From NCBI GenBank assembly GCA_036262835.1, contig DATAID010000070.1:1-64000 (forward strand): 64,000 nucleotides of DNA. The letters run 5' to 3'. Both the position numbers and the translations under genes were made by a program. The DNA comes from RBG-16-66-20 sp036262835. Its GTDB lineage: Bacteria > Pseudomonadota > Gammaproteobacteria > Burkholderiales > SG8-39. Below are positions 1 to 7,757 of this stretch, piece after piece. The notes under the pieces are model-generated. The model did no database searches. It saw only the letters and a list, made by a program, of their open reading frames with translations, and had not been told where the DNA came from. Each line of letters begins with the position of its first letter. The stretch's first letter is position 1.

Positions 1-1
1 C

Positions 2-172
2 AACCTGGTGGACGGCTGCGCCCTGGCGGTGCGCAACGGGTTCACGGGCGCCGGGCTGCCGACCTCACTGCACATCGTGTGCCGCGGCTACGAGGAGGCG
101 ACCGCGCTGCGCATCGGCTGGGCGTACGAGCAGGCCGCTTCGTGGCGAGAGCGGACGCCGGAGTTGCCCTGA
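2..172 (+). CDS. Amidase family protein, C-terminal end only
   Basis: Only the last 56 residues are in the window; the gene begins upstream. The tail contains GLPTSLHIVCRGYEEATALR followed by an aromatic/Ala helix and a Pro-rich end, which matches the C-terminus of amidase-signature enzymes (GatA-like and small-molecule amidases), where this strand-helix closes the fold. The catalytic Ser-Ser-Lys triad of the family lies outside the window, so activity cannot be judged. The next gene overlaps this one, suggesting they are cotranscribed. The substrate is unknown; tRNA amidotransferase subunit A is possible but no gatB or gatC is visible. Confidence 0.75.
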   Translation, partial: NLVDGCALAVRNGFTGAGLPTSLHIVCRGYEEATALRIGWAYEQAASWRERTPELP

Positions 173-1314
173 GGACGAAGTGCCTCCTCCTTCTTCTTTG
201 TGCGGCGTTCCTCGGCCCGGCCCGGGGCCAGACGCCGGAGGAAACGCTTGCCAAGGCAGAGCTCGCCGAGCCGCTTTTGCTGATGGGCGCGGCTGTGCAG
301 CTCGACAGGGCCGGTAAAAAAGACGAGGCCGTGTTCTGGTTCTACGCGGGGCAGCTGCGGGCCCGCTATTCGCCTCTGCTCAAAGGGGAGAACAGCCAGC
401 TGGTGGTGATCTTCACGATGTCCGGCGAGGGGATCAACGCGCACGCGCAAAAGGACGTCCCGCGCATGGCGAAGACGATCGATCGCGTGCTCGATTGGGA
501 CGAAAAAACCTTCGCGGCTTGGGCCAAAGCTCAAAAGCTCGACCCGTCTGACGTGAAGCTTGCCGCCGATCGCGCGAGGACGCGAGAGGGTCTGGTCGCG
601 TTGATGGCGGAGCTTAGATCGAAGCGCGAGCACTACGAGAAGCTCGCGCGCGAGTACAAGGACCCGGAGGAGCAGCGCCGCGCGGCGCTGGAGGAGGAGG
701 CAAGGCAGATTCGCGCGAATTTCTCCACGCGGACGGTCGAGCGGGTGGTCGACGGCCACCGCCTGCGGCTGCCGGCCAATTACTTCTCGCGCATGGGCCT
801 CAAGGAGCCCGACCGCGCCGAAGTGAGAGACCTCGTGCTCGCCCTGTTTCTTCCGGAAATGGAGGGGTTCTCCACGGCCACGCCCGTCGACCTTGGCGGC
901 CTGCGCAATCTCATGTGGGTACGCGTCAACGACCCGAACATGAATCGCAATGCATTCGAACTCTTCGAAGCGTTCGTCGCCAGCCAGCCGAAAACCGAGC
1001 CTTTGTTCGGGTCTGACGCGTTTTTCTTCGACGCTTTCAACAATCCCGGCAAATTCCGGCTCCCGCTCTACGGCTACACGAACGAACACGTCCTCGCGCT
1101 CGATCGGCCGGGACGCGACCGGGCCTACGTGTCCTGCGTGGCGCCCGAGCGGAACATCACCCGCACGAATCCCCAATGCCGGCTTTTCATGCGCCACGCG
1201 GCGAGCGGGCTACGGGTAAGCGCTGCTTTCAGCCAGGACTATGGAAACGACTGGCAGCGGATCATCGACCGGATTCATGCGCTCCTCGATACCTGGCATG
1301 TGCGACAGCCGTAG
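142..1314 (+). CDS. Exported protein of unknown function
   Basis: About 390 residues. I chose a GTG start because it is followed by a signal peptide: positive residues, a CLLLLLCAAFLG hydrophobic core and a PARGQ cleavage region. A CTG at 169 that forms a CTGA overlap with the amidase stop, or an ATG at 79, are alternatives. The first mature 60 residues are helical and resemble a repeat (KKDEAVFWFYAGQLRARYSP); the middle is charged and probably coiled coil (about residues 155-210). The C-terminal third has aromatic-rich strands with four Cys. I do not recognise the family. The protein is probably periplasmic. The gene overlaps the following TonB-like gene by 17 bases. Confidence 0.75.
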   Translation: MARADAGVALRTKCLLLLLCAAFLGPARGQTPEETLAKAELAEPLLLMGAAVQLDRAGKKDEAVFWFYAGQLRARYSPLLKGENSQLVVIFTMSGEGINAHAQKDVPRMAKTIDRVLDWDEKTFAAWAKAQKLDPSDVKLAADRARTREGLVALMAELRSKREHYEKLAREYKDPEEQRRAALEEEARQIRANFSTRTVERVVDGHRLRLPANYFSRMGLKEPDRAEVRDLVLALFLPEMEGFSTATPVDLGGLRNLMWVRVNDPNMNRNAFELFEAFVASQPKTEPLFGSDAFFFDAFNNPGKFRLPLYGYTNEHVLALDRPGRDRAYVSCVAPERNITRTNPQCRLFMRHAASGLRVSAAFSQDYGNDWQRIIDRIHALLDTWHVRQP

Positions 1315-1696
1315 GCGCTTTGCGCACCCGGGAGTCATTGCATTCCTGACGGCGATGCTTCTCGCCTCCGCGGCGTGGGGCCAGGGCGCCGGCGCTGTCT
1401 CCGAAGATGTCCTGAAGCAGTACCGCCTCGCGCTCCTCAAGCAGGCGAGCCGCGAAACCATCTATCCGAAGGAGGCGCTCGAGCTTGGCATCGAGGGCAC
1501 GGCGGTGGTGCGGCTGTCCATCGACGCAGAGGGCCGGATCACCTCGTCGAAAGTCGATCCCTCCAGCGGCTATGCGGTGCTCGATGTCGCCGCGCTGGAG
1601 CTGGTGCGGAAAGCGCATCCGCTCGCGACGCTTCCGCAGGTGCTGCGCGGCAGGCCGTTCAACGTGACGGTGCCGATCGTCTACCGGATGCGCTAG
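1298..1696 (+). CDS. TonB C-terminal domain protein (energy transducer-like)
   Basis: A 132-residue protein with an N-terminal hydrophobic segment (GVIAFLTAMLLASAAWG) that serves as signal peptide or anchor, then a compact TonB-type C-terminal domain: YPKEALELGIEGTAVVRLSI, a central Gly-Arg turn, and a final strand ending VPIVYRMR. TonB-C domains pair with TonB boxes of outer-membrane proteins. The long Pro-rich periplasm-spanning linker of real TonB is absent and no ExbB/ExbD is nearby, so energy transduction is doubtful and a soluble periplasmic adaptor is equally possible. I chose the ATG nearest the signal peptide; an earlier in-frame ATG lies 57 bases upstream. Its TAG stop shares the tetranucleotide CTAG with the convergent fructose-bisphosphatase gene. 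Confidence 0.85.
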   Translation: MCDSRRRFAHPGVIAFLTAMLLASAAWGQGAGAVSEDVLKQYRLALLKQASRETIYPKEALELGIEGTAVVRLSIDAEGRITSSKVDPSSGYAVLDVAALELVRKAHPLATLPQVLRGRPFNVTVPIVYRMR

Positions 1697-2682
1697 GCGT
1701 GGTACGAGGTGACCCGTGCCACCTCGTTCTTCGAGCCGAGGATCACCGCGACGCGCTGGTGCAGGCGATCGGGCCTGATGTCGAGGATCGGCGTCTTGCC
1801 GTCGGTGGCCGCGCCGCCCGCCTGCTCGACGATGAAGGCCATCGGATTCGCCTCGTACATGAGGCGCAGCCGCCCTTCCTTGTTCTTCGAGTCGCGCGGA
1901 TACATGAAGATGCCGCCGCGCGAGAGCACGCGGTAGACGTCGGCCACCATCGAGGCGACCCAGCGCATGTTGAAGTCCTTGCCGCGCGGGCCGTCCTTGC
2001 CGGCGAGGCATTCGTCGATGTAGCGCTTCACCGGCGGTTCCCAGCGGCGCATGTTGGAGGTGTTGATGGCGAATTCCGCCGTGTCCTCGGGGATCCGGAT
2101 CTTTTCCTGCGTCAGCACGAAGGTGTAGGTCTCGCGATCGAGCGTGAACGCGTAGGCGCCGTCGCCCAGCGTAATGACGAGCTGCGTGGTCGGCCCGTAC
2201 ACGGCAAAGCCGGCGGCGACCTGGTTGCGGCCCGACTGCATGAAGCACTTCTCGTCGGCGACGCTCACGCCTTTCGGGCAGCGCAGCACCGAGAAGATGG
2301 TGCCCACCGAGATGTTGACATCGATGTTCGAGGAGCCATCCAGCGGGTCGAAGAGGAGCAGGTACTCGCCCTTGGGATAGTGGGTCGGCGTCGGCTTCAC
2401 GTCCTCCATTTCCTCGGAGACGAGCGCGGCGAGGTTGCCGCCCCATTCGTTCGCTTCCATGAGGATCTCGTTCGACATGACGTCGAGGTTCTTCTGCATC
2501 TCTCCCTGGACGTTCTCGGTGCCCGCGTCGCCGCGGCCGCCGCCGAGCGCCCCCTTGTTGACGCGCGTCGAGATCGCCTTGCAGGCGCGCGCGATGGTTT
2601 CGATGAGGAGCCGGAGATCGGCGTTGATGAGGCCGGCGTGCTGGCGCTCGATGAGGAATTGGGTCAGTCCGGGGCGTCGCAT
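1693..2682 (-). CDS. fbp: Fructose-1,6-bisphosphatase, class I
   Basis: Hydrolyses fructose 1,6-bisphosphate to fructose 6-phosphate and phosphate, the committed step of gluconeogenesis, in the cytosol and with divalent metal. The 329-residue length is normal for class I. The metal-binding signature LLFDPLDGSSNIDVNISVGT is complete, an acidic EEM(E/D) segment precedes it, and GGIFMYPRDSKNKEGRLRLM matches the substrate-binding region near the C-terminus. The start ATG follows directly on the short gap from the upstream MFS gene (11 bases), so the two are probably cotranscribed. An open frame extends several hundred codons further upstream but is only the alternate frame of the transporter gene. 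Confidence 0.96.
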   Translation of the reverse strand: MRRPGLTQFLIERQHAGLINADLRLLIETIARACKAISTRVNKGALGGGRGDAGTENVQGEMQKNLDVMSNEILMEANEWGGNLAALVSEEMEDVKPTPTHYPKGEYLLLFDPLDGSSNIDVNISVGTIFSVLRCPKGVSVADEKCFMQSGRNQVAAGFAVYGPTTQLVITLGDGAYAFTLDRETYTFVLTQEKIRIPEDTAEFAINTSNMRRWEPPVKRYIDECLAGKDGPRGKDFNMRWVASMVADVYRVLSRGGIFMYPRDSKNKEGRLRLMYEANPMAFIVEQAGGAATDGKTPILDIRPDRLHQRVAVILGSKNEVARVTSYHA

Positions 2683-2693
2683 GGAGGCCGATT

Positions 2694-3824
2694 CTAGCGC
2701 CTGCGGCCGGCCATCCAACCGGCCGAGAGGAGGAGCACCGCCATGACCCAGAGCACCGGGGCCACGCCGAACGCTGATCCGGCCGCGCCATAGGCAAGCG
2801 GCGTGATCGTGGTGCTCATGCCGAGGACGGTCGAGCGCACGCCGACGACTTCGCCCTGGCGCCCGGGCGGCGAGACGGCGTAAAGCAGCGCCATGATCAT
2901 CGGCTGCGCGCTCCCCAGGCCGATGCCGAGCAGGAACGAGAGCGCCATGAGAAGCGGCACCTGCACGACGAAGGGAAAGAGCGTGTAGGCGAAGCCCGCG
3001 ATGAGGAGCGCGGCGGCGACCACCGTCCACTCGCGCAGGCGCCGCGAGAGCGCCGGCATCAGCATGCGCACCGTGAAGGTGGCGAGCGCGAAGGCGCCCA
3101 TGATGGCGCCGATGGTCGAGGCCGACAGGCCGATGTGCGAGCCGTACACCGGCACGATGAAGGTGTAGAGGTCCCAGCCCATGGCGAGCACGCCGCTGAA
3201 GCCGAAGGCGGCGCGCAGCTGGGGCTCGCGCAGGAGGTCGGTGACCTTGTGGCCGGCCTGCCGCTCGCGCTTGCCGTGCCCGGAGGGAAGCGGCGGGCGC
3301 TTCCAGGCGAGCAGCGCAGCCCCGGCGGCGGGAAAGAACGCGAGCAGCAAGAAGGCGACGCGATGACCCAGCCCGTCGATCGTGAAGCCGGCAAGGAGCG
3401 GCCCGAAGAACCCGCCGATCGCGAAGCTCACCGAGAACCAGCTGAAATTGACCGCGCGCTCCTCGGGCGTGCCCATCGCGCCGACGACGTGGTTGAGCGC
3501 CACGTGCGCCACCATGAAGCCCGCGCCCGCGATCAGGGCGGCGGGAAAGAGCGCCGGCATCGCCGGCCACACGCACGGGATGAGGATGCCGACGGTGAGC
3601 GCGGCGCCTGCCGCGAGCAGCGGGCGAAAGACGCCGATGCGGTCCATGAGCCGGCCCGCCGAGACCGCGAAGAGCATCGGCAGCACCGCGTAGAGCGACA
3701 TCAGCACGCCGATGGTGAAGGGCGTGGCGCCCTGGCTCAGCGCAAAAAGGGAGAGGGTGACTCGGCTGCCGACCAGCCCGAGGTGGGCCAGGACGGTGAG
3801 AAGAACGATGAACGCGAGCCGCAC
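2694..3824 (-). CDS. MFS transporter
   Basis: A 376-residue integral membrane protein with about twelve hydrophobic helices and the major facilitator loop motif between helices 2 and 3 (GRLMDRIGVFRPLL). A second, weaker version follows the central loop, which is short and basic (KRPPLPSGHGKRERQ). A Pro/Ser-rich cavity lining and no recognisable substrate motif make the cargo unassignable; it could be a drug/metabolite exporter or a small-molecule importer. It sits just upstream of the gluconeogenic fbp gene on the same strand, but nothing in the sequence ties it to sugar transport. Confidence 0.9.
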   Translation of the reverse strand: MRLAFIVLLTVLAHLGLVGSRVTLSLFALSQGATPFTIGVLMSLYAVLPMLFAVSAGRLMDRIGVFRPLLAAGAALTVGILIPCVWPAMPALFPAALIAGAGFMVAHVALNHVVGAMGTPEERAVNFSWFSVSFAIGGFFGPLLAGFTIDGLGHRVAFLLLAFFPAAGAALLAWKRPPLPSGHGKRERQAGHKVTDLLREPQLRAAFGFSGVLAMGWDLYTFIVPVYGSHIGLSASTIGAIMGAFALATFTVRMLMPALSRRLREWTVVAAALLIAGFAYTLFPFVVQVPLLMALSFLLGIGLGSAQPMIMALLYAVSPPGRQGEVVGVRSTVLGMSTTITPLAYGAAGSAFGVAPVLWVMAVLLLSAGWMAGRRR

Positions 3825-3866
3825 GAGGCGACTTTAGCCCGTGCGGCCCGCGCGAAAAAGGCTATT

Positions 3867-4751
3867 TCACGCGACCTGGCCCGCCGCGCGGGCCTCGAGC
3901 GCCGCGATGCGCTGCTCGATCGGCGGGTGCGAGGCGAAGAGCGCCATGAAGCCCGGCGAGGCATTGATGCCGAAGGCCTGCATCGCCTGCGGCAGCGCGC
4001 CCGGCTGCATCGAGCCCAGGCGATGCAGCGCCGCCACCATCGGCCGCGGCGAGCCGAGCAGGCCTGCGGAGGCGGCGTCGGCGCGGAACTCGCGCTGGCG
4101 CGAGAACCACGCCACGATGATCGAGGCGAAGAGGCCGAGGATGATCTGGCTCACGATGACGGTGGCGAAGAAGCCCAGGCCCTCGCCGCGCTCGTTCTTC
4201 AGGATCACGCGATCGACGACGTAGCCGATCACGCGCGAGAGGAAGATGACGAAGGTGTTCACCACGCCCTGGATGAGCGTGAGCGTCACCATGTCGCCGT
4301 TGGCGACGTGCCCGATCTCGTGCCCGAGCACCGCCTCCACCTCGTCGCGCTTCATGGACTGGAGGAGCCCGGTCGAGACGGCGACCAGCGACGAGTCGCG
4401 GAAGGCGCCGGTCGCGAACGCGTTCGGCTCGCCTTCGTAGACCGCGACCTCCGGCATGCCGATGCCGGCTTTTTCGGCGAGCTTCTTCACCGTGTCGACG
4501 AGCCAGTATTCGCTCGTCCCCTCGGTGCCGTCGATCGTGTGCGCGCCGGTCGACCACTTGGCGATCGGCTTGGACATGAGCAGCGAGATGAACGCGCCGC
4601 CGAAGCCGAAGATCGCCGCCATGACAAGGAGCGGCACGACCTGCAGGCCCTGCTGCGCCAGCGCGCGATCCAGGCCAAGCAGATTGATGACGATCGAGAG
4701 CAGGAACACCACCGCGAGGTTGGTGGCGACCAAAAGGACGATTCTTTTCAT
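3867..4751 (-). CDS. htpX: Protease HtpX, membrane zinc metalloprotease
   Basis: Membrane-bound M48 endopeptidase that degrades misfolded inner-membrane proteins together with FtsH. The 294-residue sequence starts with two transmembrane helices. It carries the zinc motif HEIGH at about residues 142-146 and the third ligand glutamate in SRQREFRADAAS after the second pair of hydrophobic segments. Length and layout match E. coli HtpX (293 residues). It is monocistronic as far as can be seen: the neighbours on the same strand are separated by 40-75 bases. In other bacteria htpX is controlled by CpxR; I see no clear box here. Confidence 0.97.
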   Translation of the reverse strand: MKRIVLLVATNLAVVFLLSIVINLLGLDRALAQQGLQVVPLLVMAAIFGFGGAFISLLMSKPIAKWSTGAHTIDGTEGTSEYWLVDTVKKLAEKAGIGMPEVAVYEGEPNAFATGAFRDSSLVAVSTGLLQSMKRDEVEAVLGHEIGHVANGDMVTLTLIQGVVNTFVIFLSRVIGYVVDRVILKNERGEGLGFFATVIVSQIILGLFASIIVAWFSRQREFRADAASAGLLGSPRPMVAALHRLGSMQPGALPQAMQAFGINASPGFMALFASHPPIEQRIAALEARAAGQVA

Positions 4752-4826
4752 GGTCTTGGCCTCTGGAGGGGAGAGGGAAGGGTCACGAGTGTACTGGAAC
4801 CTTAGATGGGGGCGCCAAAGCGGGGT

Positions 4827-6443
4827 TCAAGCCCGGGCCTTGACGTCGGCAAGAATCATTTCCGCGCCCTTGGCGGCGATCATGTAGGTCGGGGCGTTGG
4901 TGTTGCCGGAGGTGATGCGCGGCATGATCGAGGCGTCGATCACGCGCAGGCCGTCCACGCCGAGCACGCGCAGGCGGTCGTCCACGACCGCCATCGGGTC
5001 GCTGCCCATCTTGCACGTGCCGACGGGGTGAAAAATCGTCGTGCCGAGCTGACCGGCGGCCTTTTCCAGGTCTTCGTCCGTTTTTATTTCGACCCCGGGT
5101 TTGAATTCCTCGGGCTCGTATTTCTTCAGTGCATCGGCAGCCATGATTCGCCTCGTATACCGCATTCCGTCGATCGCGACCTTCCGGTCCTCCGGAGTCG
5201 AGAGGTAATTCAGCTTGATTTCCGGATAGGCCGAAGGATCCGGCGAGGTGATGCGTACCCAGCCGCGCGAGGTCGGGCGCAGGTTGCACACGGCGGGCGT
5301 GATGGCCGGGAAGGGATGGAGCGGGTCTCCGAACTTGTCCAGTGAGAGCGGCTGTACGTGCCATTCTATGTTCGCGGTCGGCTGCGATGCATCGCTTTTC
5401 GCGAAGGCGCCCAGCTGCGAGGGGGGCATCGTGAGCGGCCCCCTGCGCTGGAATGCGTACTGCAACGCCATTCCCGCTTTCTGCCAAAGGCTGTGCGTCA
5501 TCTCATTCAGGGTCCGCACGTTCTTCACTTTGTACTGCATGCGGATCTGCAGGTGGTCGTGCAGGTTCCGGCCGACCCCGGGCAGATTCTGAATTGTTTT
5601 TATTTGGAGTCGATTCAAAAGGTCGTGAGGGCCGATTCCCGACAGCTGCAGAACTTGCGGGGACCCGATCGAGCCCAAGGAAAGGATGGTTTCGCGGTTC
5701 GCCTTCGCAAAAAAAGCGTTTCCGTCCCGGGAGAATTCAAAACCGACTGCTTTGCTGTTCTCGAACCGGACCTTCGTGACGGAGGCGCCGGTCAACACCG
5801 TGAGGTTCTTGCGGTGCAGGACGGGCTTGAGAAAAGCATTGGTCGCGCTCCAGCGCACGCCGCGCTTCTGGTTCATCTGGAACAGGGCGCAGCCGGCGTT
5901 GTCGCCGCCGTTGAAGGATTTCACCGGCGCGATGCCGCATTCCTCGGCAGCCTTGCGCCAGGCGTCGATGATGTCCCAGCGCACGCGCGGATCCTCGATG
6001 CGCAGCTCGCCCCCGGCGCCGTAGCTGTCAGTCGCGCCGTGCTCGTAGTCCTCGAGTGACCGGAAGACCGGCAGCACGGAGTCCCACGACCATTCCTCGT
6101 TGCCGAGCGCGGCCCAGTGGTCGTAGTCCTCTTTCTGCCCGCGCATGTAGATCATGGCGTTGATCGAGGAGCACCCGCCCAGCACGCGGCCGCGCGCATA
6201 GTGGATCGAGCGGCCGGCAAGGTGCTCGTCCGCCGCCGTCTTGTAGCACCAGTCGGTACGCGGATTGGCGATGGTGTAGAGGTAGCCGACGGGGATGCGG
6301 ATCCAGTACCAGTCGTCCTCGCCGCCCGCTTCGAGAAGCAGCACGGTGTGGTTCGGGTCGGCCGAGAGGCGGTTCGCGAGTACGCAACCCGCGCTGCCAC
6401 CGCCCGCGATCACATAGTCGTAGCTGCCAAAGACCTTTTCCAC
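4827..6443 (-). CDS. GMC-family FAD oxidoreductase (choline dehydrogenase-like)
   Basis: A flavoprotein of 538 residues that would oxidise an alcohol. The N-terminal dinucleotide motif is YVIAGGGSAGCVLANRLS with the acidic ribose-binding LLLEAGG about 20 residues on; GGCSSINAMIYMRG is GMC signature 1 and GSIGSPQVLQLSGIGP is signature 2. The C-terminus has the expected catalytic histidine in FHPVGTCKMG and Asn in SGNTNAPTYMI. I chose the GTG just before the FAD motif; the frame stays open upstream into the promoter of the divergent gene. Choline itself is not proven as substrate, because the family also covers aryl alcohols and polyethylene glycol. No betaine genes are nearby. Confidence 0.92.
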   Translation of the reverse strand: MEKVFGSYDYVIAGGGSAGCVLANRLSADPNHTVLLLEAGGEDDWYWIRIPVGYLYTIANPRTDWCYKTAADEHLAGRSIHYARGRVLGGCSSINAMIYMRGQKEDYDHWAALGNEEWSWDSVLPVFRSLEDYEHGATDSYGAGGELRIEDPRVRWDIIDAWRKAAEECGIAPVKSFNGGDNAGCALFQMNQKRGVRWSATNAFLKPVLHRKNLTVLTGASVTKVRFENSKAVGFEFSRDGNAFFAKANRETILSLGSIGSPQVLQLSGIGPHDLLNRLQIKTIQNLPGVGRNLHDHLQIRMQYKVKNVRTLNEMTHSLWQKAGMALQYAFQRRGPLTMPPSQLGAFAKSDASQPTANIEWHVQPLSLDKFGDPLHPFPAITPAVCNLRPTSRGWVRITSPDPSAYPEIKLNYLSTPEDRKVAIDGMRYTRRIMAADALKKYEPEEFKPGVEIKTDEDLEKAAGQLGTTIFHPVGTCKMGSDPMAVVDDRLRVLGVDGLRVIDASIMPRITSGNTNAPTYMIAAKGAEMILADVKARA

Positions 6444-6494
6444 CGCGGGGATTCTAGCCCTACGCGGCGCGCGCCGCGCCGGATTCGCGTTCCG

Positions 6495-6526
6495 GGAATA
6501 TTTTTCCGGCGGAATCTTTTTCCGCT
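6495..6526. repeat. Tandem 16-base imperfect repeat in a divergent promoter region
   Basis: Two head-to-tail copies, GGAATATTTTTCCGGC and GGAATCTTTTTCCGCT, differ at three positions. They lie in the 139-base gap between the divergently transcribed GMC oxidoreductase and ferritin-like genes. A further degenerate half (GGATTCGCGTTCCG) precedes them. The arrangement looks like a regulator-binding site or overlapping ECF-type -35 elements (GGAAT), with a CGTATT 18 bases further on that could act as a -10. That interpretation is inference only. Confidence 0.5.
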
Positions 6527-6582
6527 TCCTTCCCGTATTCGCCTTTGTGCGAGGACGCACAACAACAAAGGAGACGAATTCC

Positions 6583-7149
6583 ATGGTCACGTCACGACGT
6601 TCTTTCCTCAACCGCGCCACCCTGTCGGCGGCCGCCGTTGCGCTGCTCGCGGGGCGCGATGCGCTCGCCGCGAGCCACACCGGGGCGAAAGGGGACGCAA
6701 GCTCGGATATCGGCATTCTCAATACCGCGCTCGCGCTGGAGCACGAGGGCATCAACGCCTACACGCTCGGCGCGCAAAGCGGCCTCCTGCAAAAGCCGGT
6801 GCTCGATGTCGCCGTGCGCTTCCAGTCCGACCACAAGGAGCACCGCGACACGCTCGCCGGCGCGATCCGCAAGCTCGGCGGCAAGCCCGTCGACGAAAAG
6901 CCGCTCGCCGAGTACGCCAAGGCGCTTCATGCGGATACGCTCAAGACCCAGGCCGACGTTCTCAACCTCGCGGCGCGCCTCGAGATGGGCGCGACCAACG
7001 CCTACCTGGGCGTCATCCCGTCGTTCAAGGACTCGGGCCTCGCCAAGGTGTCGGCGCGCCTGGCCGCCGACGAGGCGCTGCACTGGGCGATCCTCAACAA
7101 CGCCCTGGGCAAGCCGCTGCCTGCCGGCGGCATGCCGTTCGGCGCGTGA
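6583..7149 (+). CDS. Tat-exported ferritin-like domain protein
   Basis: A 188-residue protein with a Tat-type signal (SRRSFLNRATL then an Ala/Leu stretch ending DALAAS). The mature part is a four-helix ferritin-like fold: ALEHEGINAY, SDHKEHRDTL, ARLEMGATNAYLG and ADEALHWAIL supply Glu and His residues in the spacing of a di-iron site. Family members are annotated ferritin-like or DUF4439/Dps-like, and the role in iron handling or oxidative stress is inferred. The ribosome binding site AAAGGAG is strong. The stop overlaps the GTG of the following cytochrome c gene (GTGA), so the two proteins are probably made together in the periplasm. Confidence 0.88.
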   Translation: MVTSRRSFLNRATLSAAAVALLAGRDALAASHTGAKGDASSDIGILNTALALEHEGINAYTLGAQSGLLQKPVLDVAVRFQSDHKEHRDTLAGAIRKLGGKPVDEKPLAEYAKALHADTLKTQADVLNLAARLEMGATNAYLGVIPSFKDSGLAKVSARLAADEALHWAILNNALGKPLPAGGMPFGA

Positions 7150-7505
7150 AAAGGGCGGCTTTCCTTGGAGCCTGCGCGGTGCTTGCCGCGCAGGTCTCCG
7201 TCGCTCGCGCAGACGCGGAGCGCGGGAAGCAGCTCTACGAATCGCGCTGCATCGCCTGCCACTCGGTGGACGAGAACCGGGTCGGCCCGGCGCACAAGGG
7301 CGTGTTCGGAAGGAAGGCGGGCAGCGCGAAAGGCTACGACTACTCGGCCGCGCTGAAGAAATCCAGGGTGATCTGGAACGAGAAGACGCTCGATCGCTGG
7401 CTGGCGAATCCCGAGCGCCTCATTCCCGGACAGAAGATGGGCTTCTCGGTCCCGGACGCGAAGGACCGGGCCGACTTGATCGACTACCTCAAAACCGTGA
7501 AATAG
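7146..7505 (+). CDS. Class I cytochrome c, exported
   Basis: A 119-residue periplasmic monohaem cytochrome. A signal peptide (KRAAFLGACAVLAAQVSVARA) precedes the haem-attachment motif CIACH at about residues 36-40. Downstream, VGPAHKGVFGRKAG and the axial Met in IPGQKMGF match small soluble cytochrome c family members that shuttle electrons to terminal oxidases or dehydrogenases. The GTG start overlaps the TGA of the ferritin-like gene by three bases, indicating translational coupling. This pairing suggests that the ferritin-like protein is a redox partner, though this is inferred from position only. Confidence 0.93.
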   Translation: MKRAAFLGACAVLAAQVSVARADAERGKQLYESRCIACHSVDENRVGPAHKGVFGRKAGSAKGYDYSAALKKSRVIWNEKTLDRWLANPERLIPGQKMGFSVPDAKDRADLIDYLKTVK

Positions 7506-7511
7506 TGCCGT

Positions 7512-7532
7512 GCCGCGCGGAGCTGGCGCGGC
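7512..7532 (+). terminator. GC-rich hairpin after the cytochrome gene
   Basis: GCCGCGC pairs with GCGCGGC around a 7-base loop, six bases after the cytochrome c stop codon. It has no T-run, so it is either a Rho-dependent pause or a transcript-stabilising hairpin rather than a textbook intrinsic terminator. Confidence 0.35.
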
Positions 7533-7541
7533 GGACCGAGC

Positions 7542-7757
7542 TCAGGCGGACGGCTGCTTGCCTTGCTTGCGCGGCGTCGTCGGGGCCGGCGTGCCGGTCG
7601 GACGAAGCATCGGACGCGGCGGATACGGCGCCTGGCGCGGCCGGCGCGGCTGCGAGGTCGATACCTTTTGCTGATCCGCTTCAGTTTCGTTGTCGATGGA
7701 AGTTTTGATGGCGATCTCCTGCGGACTTGAATAAGTTACGCTAACCGGATGAAGCAA
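7542..7757 (-). CDS. Possible small Pro/Arg-rich protein, doubtful
   Basis: An open frame of 71 codons divergent from the ROK kinase, whose start it overlaps by nine bases. The C-terminal 35 residues are rich in Pro, Arg, Thr and Gln (PRRPRQAPYPPRPML), typical of disordered basic tails. An AGGAG lies inside the frame, 3 bases before an ATC and 9 bases before a second ATC, so if translated it may begin inside, near IKTSIDNE. I recognise no family. The frame fills what would otherwise be a 240-base gap and no competing frame is better, but evidence for expression is thin. Confidence 0.3.
   Translation of the reverse strand: MLHPVSVTYSSPQEIAIKTSIDNETEADQQKVSTSQPRRPRQAPYPPRPMLRPTGTPAPTTPRKQGKQPSA

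Noticed and set aside
1375..2697. Long plus-strand frame opposite fructose-bisphosphatase
   Set aside because: No recognisable domain; it lies wholly against fbp and the TonB-like gene, which have clear motifs.
2683..3576. Upstream extension of the fbp reading frame
   Set aside because: The FBPase N-terminus begins at 2682; the extension is the alternate frame of the MFS transporter.
3135..4805. Plus-strand frame of 556 codons opposite the MFS and htpX genes
   Set aside because: Composition is dominated by Arg, Glu and His, a typical antisense shadow in GC-rich DNA.
6444..6755. Upstream extension of the GMC oxidoreductase frame
   Set aside because: It crosses the ferritin-like gene and its promoter; FAD-binding residues start right after the GTG at 6443.
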